Assembly (NCBI GenBank): GCA_013911165.1
Contig: JACETR010000017.1
Coordinates: 1-43,809, forward strand
Direction of reading: 5' to 3'
Length of the DNA: 43,809 bases
Source: Planctomycetota bacterium
Lineage (GTDB): Bacteria > Planctomycetota > UBA8108 > UBA1146
Below, piece by piece: positions 37,369 through 43,809 of the stretch. A program made the translations under genes and the position numbers. The first letter of the stretch is position 1; every line of letters begins with the position of its first letter. The notes beneath the pieces were generated by a model. That model was not told the DNA's origin and ran no database searches. It saw nothing but the letters and a program-made list of their open reading frames with translations.

Positions 37369-38184
37369 TCAAATTCCCTGCCACTCGCTTAACCTTGAAG
37401 AAGCCACCTTCACGTCACCGATACGATCGTCGCCGGCTTCTCTTTCAATCACGAGATCCACTGCCAGATCGTGCTTCCTGACGATTTCAAAAAATCGCTC
37501 CCAATTGACACTTCCCGTACCCACGGGGACTTCACTCCCCCAGGTCCCGGCTGTTGAAGAGGGATCGGCGTCCTTGATGTGGATTTGCCGAACCCAGGAA
37601 GAAAGGAGATCCAGAGAGGAGACCGGTTCACCCATACCGTAGAGGATCATGTTGGCCGGATCGAAATTGACTCCGATTCCCGGGTGATTCATCTCTTGAA
37701 GCACGGTCAGCAGAGTCTCTGCACTTTCCTGGCCCGTCTCCAGGGCAACCTGGCAACCCTGTTCAGCAAAGACGTCTGCGATCATCACCAGGCGATCCAT
37801 CATCTGCTGTCGCTCCGGGTCTGCGGGATCATGCGGAATGAAACCGGCATGAAAAGTAACCAGACTCAATCCCAGCTCACTGGCCAATACCGCGTTCCCA
37901 CGGGCATTTTCAAGGTTGGACTCCCAGGTCTGATCAGGACGAACTCCACCCGTTTCCCTGATCGTCTCAAAGGTCGAATAATCTTCCCCCACCATCTCCA
38001 TCATTCCGCTGACGATGGTCAAATCCGAATCCCGCAACAGTTGCAGATCATCGGTCACGGAAGTGGAAGAACGCAAAGGATCCAGGGCGAGCTGAATCCC
38101 CTTCACACCGGTATCACCAACTTTGGTCAATAGATCCTGCACCCCTGTGGGTTGCAGCGACCAGGAACAAACCGCTTTACGCAT
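37369..38184 (-). CDS. sugar phosphate isomerase/epimerase-like TIM barrel, cytoplasmic
   Basis: This 271-residue protein has no signal peptide. It begins RKAVCSWSLQPTGVQDLLTKV and continues as an AP-endonuclease-2-type barrel with a complete metal set: VALETGQES (Glu), GVNFDPANMILYG (Asp), VRQIHIKDADP (His) and DLVIEREAG (Glu). The HIKDAD and NFDPANM motifs are typical of inosose/keto-sugar isomerases and epimerases. The start ATG at 38184 has GAGGA at 6 nt, so the GTG at 38196 was not used. It is 11 nt upstream of the Gfo/Idh gene; the pair probably handles a sugar that enters through a permease. Exact substrate unknown. Confidence 0.9.
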   Translation of the reverse strand: MRKAVCSWSLQPTGVQDLLTKVGDTGVKGIQLALDPLRSSTSVTDDLQLLRDSDLTIVSGMMEMVGEDYSTFETIRETGGVRPDQTWESNLENARGNAVLASELGLSLVTFHAGFIPHDPADPERQQMMDRLVMIADVFAEQGCQVALETGQESAETLLTVLQEMNHPGIGVNFDPANMILYGMGEPVSSLDLLSSWVRQIHIKDADPSSTAGTWGSEVPVGTGSVNWERFFEIVRKHDLAVDLVIEREAGDDRIGDVKVASSRLSEWQGI

Positions 38185-38370
38185 CGGAATCCTCACGCTT
38201 CAGAACACTGAACCAGGGCCTCCGCTTGCAAGCAGAGGGCGACAAGATTTGCGTTTCCCAGCATCCTTGTCGATGAATCGACAAGCAAGACGGAAATACC
38301 CGGAGCGACATGGAATCCGAGAAACGAATTCCAAATGAAGAGTGAGAATTGGGGAGAGAAGGAAAATAAG

Positions 38371-38485
<115 letters not shown>

Positions 38486-38688
38486 GAGCATACGAAGGCA
38501 GGTGACAGGATTTCGCCGAGACGAATTCCCGCCAGAGGATGAAGCATATCCCTCTTCTCGGTTCTGTCAAGATCACCTGTTGGCAAACCGGGAATGACTT
38601 CCGAAAGAAGGCGGGAATCACAATTTCGGCGCAATCAAAGGCCGAAAATCGTCGTTTTTTTCACGGGTTGGGATCTGCAGGCAGATCG

Positions 38689-39234
38689 TCAAAACAACTG
38701 CAAAATCGCCCAGAAACCGATGGCAAAGTTGAGGGCAACTTTGGCTACCAGCCCGACCGCCTTGCCGACTGCCGAGGCGAGACCGACCTTGACCGCTTGC
38801 TCTGTTCCGGCCGCTTCTTCCCCTTGCATCTCCCCAAAAATCGCTCCGAACAGGGTCCCGACGACGATCCCCAGCAAGCCTCCGAAGAGTGGGAACAGCA
38901 GATTTCCAAAGATCGCTCCGGCAAAGCCTCCGATCATTCCCCCCACCGCTCCCCGCCAGCGGGATCCTGCGGCCTTTCCACCCACCAGACCACTGACGAA
39001 TTCGAACCCTTCCGCCAGTAACCCCAAACCAAACAGGGTCAGTACGACCTCCCCCCCGATGATGACTTCACCCGCAGCGTCGGACACCCCGGAGAGCCAT
39101 AATATGGCGGCGATCACACCTGGGAAAAATTGGCCCGGAAATCCCATTGCCACCAAAAAACACCCCAACAATGAAGAGAGTGCAAGGACGAGGTAGTAGA
39201 TCCCTCCAACGGTCTCCGCTAGGGTAATTTCCAT
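38689..39234 (-). CDS. DUF456 family membrane protein
   Basis: The 181-residue product consists of about four or five hydrophobic segments with glycine-rich turns: YYLVLALSSLLGCFLVAMGFPGQFFPGVIAAILWL, VLTLFGLGLLAEGFEFVSGLVGGKAAGSRWRGAVGGMIGGFAGAIF... are read in separate stretches. The GLGLLAEGFEF...GGKAAGSRWRG core is the DUF456 signature, a family of unknown function in many bacteria. The start at 39234 has AAGGGAACCCC upstream; the ATG at 39249 would put the ribosome site inside the gene. It diverges from the small lipoprotein at 39358. Confidence 0.87.
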   Translation of the reverse strand: MEITLAETVGGIYYLVLALSSLLGCFLVAMGFPGQFFPGVIAAILWLSGVSDAAGEVIIGGEVVLTLFGLGLLAEGFEFVSGLVGGKAAGSRWRGAVGGMIGGFAGAIFGNLLFPLFGGLLGIVVGTLFGAIFGEMQGEEAAGTEQAVKVGLASAVGKAVGLVAKVALNFAIGFWAILQLF

Positions 39235-39305
39235 GGGGTTCCCTTCCATTTGGCGGATCCCGGGTCGCGATACCTGACAAGTGACTTCTCACGTGACCAT
39301 CGAAC

Positions 39306-39343
39306 AAAAAAAAATGCCTGAGAGCTGACACCCTCAGCCTCCG
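39306..39343 (-). terminator. weak terminator-like hairpin upstream of DUF456
   Basis: On the minus strand a CTGAG/CTCAG stem (39318-39322 with 39333-39337) is followed, after three or four bases, by nine T residues (39306-39314). It lies upstream of the DUF456 start, where there is no minus-strand gene to terminate, so it might be an attenuator or a leader element. It may also be chance. Confidence 0.3.
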
Positions 39344-39357
39344 AAAAGGATGCCATC

Positions 39358-39798
39358 ATGAGTCCCACTGACAAACAAGAATCCCTGTCACTTCGGAGCA
39401 ACCTTTCCATGCCGATCTTTCATCTGGTCTGCCTGCTGGTGGTGAGCCTGATCAGTTTCAGTGGCTGCTCAGGAACCCAGGGAGCAAAAATCACCGTCGA
39501 CCAATCTGCCTCGGCGACACCCCTCTCCTGGTCGAGAGTCCTTCTTGAAGATGAGTTGGTGGGCTATGTCGGGTTTCGGAAAATCGACGTCAAAGTCGGT
39601 GGAACCCAAACCGAGAACGAAATCAACTACGTGTACAATACTGTCTTTGAAATTCTGGGCTCCTTCGATGCCTCCGGCAACACAAAGGTCTTCCGTCGCG
39701 ATCAACCAGTCATGGTGGGAACTTTTACCCCTGAGGACTCCTTCAAACAAATCACAGGCCTGACGGGCAGAATCGAGATCGTCGAGGGTCTTCAGTAG
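39358..39798 (+). CDS. small lipoprotein of unknown function
   Basis: The 146-residue protein has an N-terminal polar stretch, a hydrophobic segment at about 19-36 and a lipobox ending FSGC, so it should be a lipoprotein. The mature part is small and beta-rich (LEDELVGYVGFRKIDVKVGG; EINYVYNTVFEILGSFD). No family is recognised. The start ATG at 39358 has AGGA at 9 nt; a later ATG (39409) would still keep the lipobox. It sits 25 nt before the glycosyltransferase gene, with which it may be co-transcribed. Confidence 0.72.
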   Translation: MSPTDKQESLSLRSNLSMPIFHLVCLLVVSLISFSGCSGTQGAKITVDQSASATPLSWSRVLLEDELVGYVGFRKIDVKVGGTQTENEINYVYNTVFEILGSFDASGNTKVFRRDQPVMVGTFTPEDSFKQITGLTGRIEIVEGLQ

Positions 39799-39823
39799 CC
39801 ACCTGATCAAGAAGGAGCACCGA

Positions 39824-41791
39824 GTGATCCCCGAAAAGTCACGCCTGCTTCTGATTCTGTTTTTCGCCTCTCTTCTGATTCGCCTCGCAGTGATCAGTCA
39901 GATGTCTGCTCATGACATCTGTTTTCACTATCCCTTCGTGGATGAGATGACGAATGTCGACCAGGCTCGACTCTTCCTGGAGGAAGGGCCAGCCGCAGGA
40001 ACCCCATGGTGGAAACCCCCCGGATATCCAGCCCTTCTCTCAATCATCGGCAGTGGCTTCGACGATATCGGTGCGATGGGTCAGGGAGTCCCCCCTTCAT
40101 GGGCGTGGACCGTCAAAGTGATTCAGGCCCTGCTCGATGCGGGGACCACCCTCCTGCTCGCACTGATGGCATTCCGTTGGGGTGGCCGCCACGCGGCACT
40201 GTGGACAGGTTTGCTCCATGGTCTGTGCGGGTTGTCCGCTTATTTTGCAGGTCAATTTCTCGACACCACTCTCTTTACTTTCCTGATCATTCTTTCTGTG
40301 GAACGCCTCGATCGTGTTCTCAATCCGGAAGACGAAAGTCGCCAACCCCGGGAGAAATCCTGGGCTCTCGTCGGCTTCGTGACCGGTCTCGCAGCCATCA
40401 CCCGGGCCATCGCATTGCCACTCGGTCCCATCTATTCGCTGATCGTATTGCGGGCAACCTGGAACACTCCTCAACGCTGGAACGCTTTCGGGGCTCTGCT
40501 TCTCGGCTTTCTCATGTCAGTCGGACCGGTGATGGCCCTGAACCGCTGGGCCGGAGAAGATCGGGTTCTCGTCAGTTCCAATGGTGGAATCAACCTGCTG
40601 ATCGGAAATCGTGCCGGAGGAGATATCGGTGCGGATGGACTGACCTCAGTGGCTGCAGGGCCACGTTGGGATGAACTCCTTGAGTTGGCAGACCATCTGG
40701 AAAAGCCTTCAGAACGAAGCCAACTCTATACCCGCCTCGCCTGGGCTGAGATCTCTGCGGATCCGGGTGCCTGGCTGAAGCGAATGGGCGTCAAGGCTCT
40801 GGCCCTGATCTCTGCCAGGGATGTTCCCAACAACAAAAATCTGGTCGAGGAAGAAGGACTGAATCCCGTCTTGAAGATCCTCCGTTTCGGCCCCGGAACA
40901 TCCGGCTTTCTCATCGCACTCATGATCTTTGGGGGCTGGAAGCTGCGCCGTGAACTGTGGAGTCGGGGGCTTCCCATCGTGGTGACCATCGCCATTCTTA
41001 CTCTCCTGACGTGGGTCTTTTTTGTTGCCGGGCGCTATCGGGTTCCCATGATCGCCCTGGGGTGCGTTCTCGGGGGTGTCGGACTGACTCGGGCAACGCT
41101 TCACTGGCGCGACGCCATTCCCCTCTTGCTCTTGAGCCTGAGCACTCACCTGATCCCCATCCCATCCAAAGCGTTGATGGAAACCTACTGCATCGATCCG
41201 ATGGCCCTCGGATACATCCATGAGCAACGGGGAGACCTCACTCTCGCTGAAGAGTGGTATCAGAATTGCCTGGAGCAGGACCCGGATGATGTCCGTGCAC
41301 TGCACAACCTGGGGCATCTCAGTCAAAACCGGGGCGACTTCGGCATTGCACTGCAATTCTTCGAGAAGGCAGTGATCGCTGATGCGAACCATGCTCCTTC
41401 CTGGAACAGCCTTGGAACGATGCTGACCACCGTTGATGGTCCTCGTGCGCTGAAGTCTGTTCGCAAAGCCGTAGAGGTCGATCCCCAATACACCAATGCC
41501 TGGCTCAATCTGGGACAATTGCTGGAGTCCCAACAGATGTATCCGGGGGCACTGGATGCCTATCAAAGAGCCCGCAGACTCGAACCGGAGAATCCCCTGG
41601 CAGTGCTTCTGGAAGCGAGAGTCCGCTTGTTGAGGCGTGAAACCGGGCAGGCCGAAAGGCTCCTCGATCGAACGACAGGACGGGAACTCTATCCCGGTCT
41701 CGAAGAGCTGAGATCACGCTTGGAAGATCAGCTGCGAACGTTGGTTGAATCAGAGACCACTTCGGGTGAAGGCACCCCCTCAGAAGACTGA
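39824..41791 (+). CDS. ArnT/GT39-like membrane glycosyltransferase with C-terminal TPRs
   Basis: This 655-residue protein has roughly ten to twelve membrane helices in residues 1-455 and TPR repeats at about 460-620 (ALGYIHEQRGDLTLAEEWYQ; ALHNLGHLSQNRGDFGIALQFFEKA). The N-terminal part has DEMTNVDQARLFLEEGP, the acidic start found in lipid-linked sugar glycosyltransferases of the GT-C fold (PMT/ArnT-like), and the later WKPPGYPALLS loop. It probably transfers a sugar from a polyprenyl lipid to a protein or lipid in the periplasm; acceptor unknown. The start is GTG at 39824 with AAGGAG at 6 nt. It converges with the FG-GAP gene. Confidence 0.83.
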   Translation: MIPEKSRLLLILFFASLLIRLAVISQMSAHDICFHYPFVDEMTNVDQARLFLEEGPAAGTPWWKPPGYPALLSIIGSGFDDIGAMGQGVPPSWAWTVKVIQALLDAGTTLLLALMAFRWGGRHAALWTGLLHGLCGLSAYFAGQFLDTTLFTFLIILSVERLDRVLNPEDESRQPREKSWALVGFVTGLAAITRAIALPLGPIYSLIVLRATWNTPQRWNAFGALLLGFLMSVGPVMALNRWAGEDRVLVSSNGGINLLIGNRAGGDIGADGLTSVAAGPRWDELLELADHLEKPSERSQLYTRLAWAEISADPGAWLKRMGVKALALISARDVPNNKNLVEEEGLNPVLKILRFGPGTSGFLIALMIFGGWKLRRELWSRGLPIVVTIAILTLLTWVFFVAGRYRVPMIALGCVLGGVGLTRATLHWRDAIPLLLLSLSTHLIPIPSKALMETYCIDPMALGYIHEQRGDLTLAEEWYQNCLEQDPDDVRALHNLGHLSQNRGDFGIALQFFEKAVIADANHAPSWNSLGTMLTTVDGPRALKSVRKAVEVDPQYTNAWLNLGQLLESQQMYPGALDAYQRARRLEPENPLAVLLEARVRLLRRETGQAERLLDRTTGRELYPGLEELRSRLEDQLRTLVESETTSGEGTPSED

Positions 41792-41826
41792 TCCCCCCTC
41801 TGCAGATCTGAAGCCCGACTTCGGGT

Positions 41827-43518
41827 TCAGGGCCGGGGCTGGCCCTTCCATACGGTCAGGTAATCACGGCGAATCTGCTCTTCGCCTTTGCCCCGGATCC
41901 AGACGTAGTTTCCGGTCACAATATCCATGTTTCCATCTCGATCGAGGTCATCGAGATGAACCGCAGAGTGAACCGGATTGCCCACCTCCAGGGTTTTGAC
42001 ATCCCAGGCCTTGGAATCTCCGAGATTTTCTGCCCAGACCAGTGAATCCCACTGCCCCCATTCCTCAGAGGGAATCTGCGGCATGAATGCAGCACCGACC
42101 ACATCGTAATCGCCGTCACCATCGAGATCACCGACAGCGGCGCGTTCGCAACCGGGCAACAACAGGATTTCATGGAAACCGACAAACTCTTTTCCCACCC
42201 GCTCCAGCCAACGAACTCCATGAACAGGTTTGGGGGTATGATCATCGAGAGTGTCGCCATTGACCAACAGCAGGTCCCGATCCCCATCCCGGTCAATATC
42301 GACCCGCATCAGATCAGAAGACCCCCATGCAGCATGGGGAAGGCGCAAAAGTTCCTTCATGGTAAAAGAGCCGTCGCCCTCGTTGGTAAACTGAATCAGA
42401 ACTTCGTGCTCCTGTGAGAGCAGGGCAATAATGTCTTCATCTTCGTCGTCATCGACGTCATCGAGGATCGCTGCGACAAATCCGTCGCGTTCATCAAGGG
42501 TTTTGACGACGAACTGATCCTGGATGTTTTTCAACCACAGCAGCTTTCCGGGCCCCCGAAATCCGAACGCACAGACGACCATGTCCGTATCCCCGTCCAG
42601 ATCAAGATCTGCCACATCGATGTCACAGGCTCTTCCCAGATTTACGGGGACCGATACTGTTCTCCAGCCCCCATCCACCGAGAGGATGTAGGAAACGCCG
42701 CCTTTTTCTTCATCGGTGGGATTCATTCCGCCGAGACTGGCGACAAAAATATCGAGCTTTCGATCATTGTTGTAGTCACCGTGAGAGATCGCTGCGGGAT
42801 AATTGAAATCCACAGGCCCCATGAAAGGGCGAAGCGATCCCGAGTCGATGGATCCATAAGGGATCGCCATCAACCGTCGGCTTCTCAACTCGGAAATCAA
42901 AATCCCCTGGGGAATTCCTCTTTCACCCTTGAGCAACATGATGTCAGAAACCGCAGGGATGCGTTCTTTTTCCAGTCCTCTGGGCGTCAGACCGATCACT
43001 TCAAACTGCAACTCCTCCTCGGCGGGATGGCGAACCACCTCCAACGATTCCGGGGCTTCCTTTTCATACCAGTAAAGTGCGATGGCCAGCTCTTCGTGAG
43101 TGGGCGGTGGCTGATCCCAAGGTCCTGTCATTTCTGCCATCGAGAGGATCACCTTTTCCCAGGCAGCCTTCGGAAGGGCATCCGCAGGCAAAGGAGAATG
43201 ACAACGGCTACAGGCTCCCATCACCAGGTTTTCAGCCTGTGCGATCTGTTCACCGGTGGGCTTCGGCAAGTCTGCCCGTTTGAGTTTGGGTTCCATCAGG
43301 AAAGAGAGAGACTCTTCGGGGAGGGCCCCCTTCGAAGGGGTCGTCACGGCTGTTTCAGCTTTTGTAGCAGGCTCAGGAGCCCCTGAGACCTTCTCAACGG
43401 GAACTGTGGGTCTTTCGGCGGTGCAACCAGTCAAAACCCCGCAGAAGATCAACAGATGGGTCAAAAACGTTTTTTGGACCAAAACGATCACGTTCTGCCC
43501 GATGTAGTCGTTGCTCAC
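41827..43518 (-). CDS. lipoprotein with cytochrome c motif and FG-GAP/VCBS repeats
   Basis: The 563-residue product has a signal peptide with a lipobox ending at Cys32 (CGVLTGC). A low-complexity proline/threonine stretch follows, then CSRCH at 103-107, a single c-type heme motif. From about 225 to the end it has FG-GAP-like calcium-binding loops: DYNNDRKLDIFV, DLDLDGDTDMVV, DIDRDGDRDLLLV, DLDGDGDYDVVG and DLDRDGNMDIVTG, each with the integrin-type D-x-D/N-x-D spacing, so a seven-bladed propeller is expected. Planctomycetes have many such surface proteins, usually of unknown function. The start GTG at 43518 follows an AAGGGGGGG site; the ATG at 43539 would place that site inside the gene. Confidence 0.85.
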   Translation of the reverse strand: MSNDYIGQNVIVLVQKTFLTHLLIFCGVLTGCTAERPTVPVEKVSGAPEPATKAETAVTTPSKGALPEESLSFLMEPKLKRADLPKPTGEQIAQAENLVMGACSRCHSPLPADALPKAAWEKVILSMAEMTGPWDQPPPTHEELAIALYWYEKEAPESLEVVRHPAEEELQFEVIGLTPRGLEKERIPAVSDIMLLKGERGIPQGILISELRSRRLMAIPYGSIDSGSLRPFMGPVDFNYPAAISHGDYNNDRKLDIFVASLGGMNPTDEEKGGVSYILSVDGGWRTVSVPVNLGRACDIDVADLDLDGDTDMVVCAFGFRGPGKLLWLKNIQDQFVVKTLDERDGFVAAILDDVDDDEDEDIIALLSQEHEVLIQFTNEGDGSFTMKELLRLPHAAWGSSDLMRVDIDRDGDRDLLLVNGDTLDDHTPKPVHGVRWLERVGKEFVGFHEILLLPGCERAAVGDLDGDGDYDVVGAAFMPQIPSEEWGQWDSLVWAENLGDSKAWDVKTLEVGNPVHSAVHLDDLDRDGNMDIVTGNYVWIRGKGEEQIRRDYLTVWKGQPRP

Positions 43519-43649
43519 TGGAATCCCCCCCTTACTCAATCATAGAATAACACCAAGTTTGGGGGCGTCATCCCAGGGTGCACCGAATCGACCCGCTTGA
43601 GGCCTGTCAGACCGGACCCCACGGACATTTTTGCTTTCGAGGAGGAACT

Positions 43650-43809
43650 TTGAACCATTTCCGACCACGATCAGGGCAACGGGATCTTTTTTTCCCGATT
43701 TGCCTGACGGCTCTTTTCAGCGTCACTTTTGGTCTGGGTCTTCCTCTCCTTCTCGACGCGAAGGCCCCGTCTCCATTCACTGCTGAAGACAAAGAACCCA
43801 CCTTCAAGA
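43650..43809 (+). CDS. exported protein, N-terminal fragment (runs off the window)
   Basis: A frame of 53 codons without a stop reaches the window edge. TTG at 43650 follows a strong GGAGG site by four bases. The translation has a short basic N-terminus and a hydrophobic stretch (PICLTALFSVTFGLGLPLLL), typical of a signal peptide, then a polar mature start. The family cannot be told. It is divergent from the FG-GAP lipoprotein; the 131 bases between them should hold both promoters. Confidence 0.6.
   Translation, partial: MNHFRPRSGQRDLFFPICLTALFSVTFGLGLPLLLDAKAPSPFTAEDKEPTFK

Noticed and set aside
38640..38689. GATCTGC/GCAGATC hairpin after DUF456
   Set aside because: The stem is short, with a two-base centre, and there is no T-run after it on the minus strand, so it is not called a terminator.
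40709..41566. 285-residue minus-strand frame
   Set aside because: Antisense to the glycosyltransferase/TPR gene, which has a GTG start with a good ribosome site.

Overview
The window looks like a chromosomal segment of a planctomycete-type bacterium (phylum Planctomycetota, probably an uncultured lineage). The evidence is the gene content: several Tat-exported Gfo/Idh/MocA oxidoreductases, secreted xylose-isomerase-like TIM barrels, a DUF1080 lipoprotein, a beta-propeller/cytochrome c protein and an FG-GAP/cytochrome protein, two large secreted proteins ending in a dockerin-like EF-hand module, many lipoproteins, a HEAT+VWA protein and a K+-dependent membrane pyrophosphatase. This assignment is an inference from gene families; no rRNA or other phylogenetic marker was compared. 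There are no rRNA genes, no CRISPR array and no recognisable insertion sequence or prophage. No stretch longer than 300 bases lacks a gene.

Layout. (1) 1-7.6 kb: a truncated SMC/SbcC-like ATPase with a small coupled ORF, tsaE, a secreted PQQ-like propeller protein, rsfS, hppA (followed by a perfect hairpin terminator) and a HEAT/VWA protein. (2) 7.8-13.2 kb, plus strand: a tightly spaced trio made of a zincin-like lipoprotein, a secreted repeat protein and a membrane protein with TPR-like repeats. (3) 13.2-16.8 kb, minus: overlapping gatC-gatA-gatB and tRNA-Met with its own terminator. (4) 16.8-21.8 kb: comF-like phosphoribosyltransferase, a SAM methyltransferase, a DadA-type FAD oxidoreductase and an SLC13-type transporter with two RCK-C domains. 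(5) 21.8-33.8 kb, minus: nine genes in one probable operon, with gaps from a 4-nt overlap to 76 nt. They encode an MFS permease, two Tat-lipoprotein TIM barrels, three Tat-exported Gfo/Idh/MocA proteins, ApbE, a membrane monoheme protein and a large secreted diheme propeller protein. (6) 34.0-36.3 kb, plus: a DUF1080 lipoprotein divergent from the operon, then a secreted two-repeat dockerin-like protein with a bidirectional terminator. (7) 36.3-38.2 kb, minus: a second, signal-less Gfo/Idh + TIM-barrel pair. (8) 38.4 kb to the end: tRNA-Asp enclosed by a 14-bp leader/trailer inverted repeat, a DUF456 membrane protein, a small lipoprotein, a glycosyltransferase-39-like membrane protein with TPRs, an FG-GAP/cytochrome lipoprotein and the start of another exported protein.

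How the genes work together. Region 5 with the divergent DUF1080 gene reads as an exported sugar oxidation/cleavage pathway: Gfo/Idh enzymes would make keto-sugars, TIM barrels would do elimination or epimerisation, the DUF1080 protein would cleave 3-keto-glycosides, and the MFS permease would import the products. Two c-type heme proteins in the same operon suggest a link to respiration. One of its Gfo/Idh proteins has EAP in place of the family's EKP motif, and is the one translationally coupled to the membrane heme protein. Region 7 may be a cytoplasmic counterpart. The rest is mostly housekeeping (tRNA modification, amidotransferase, ribosome silencing, energy coupling) mixed with exported proteins of unknown role.
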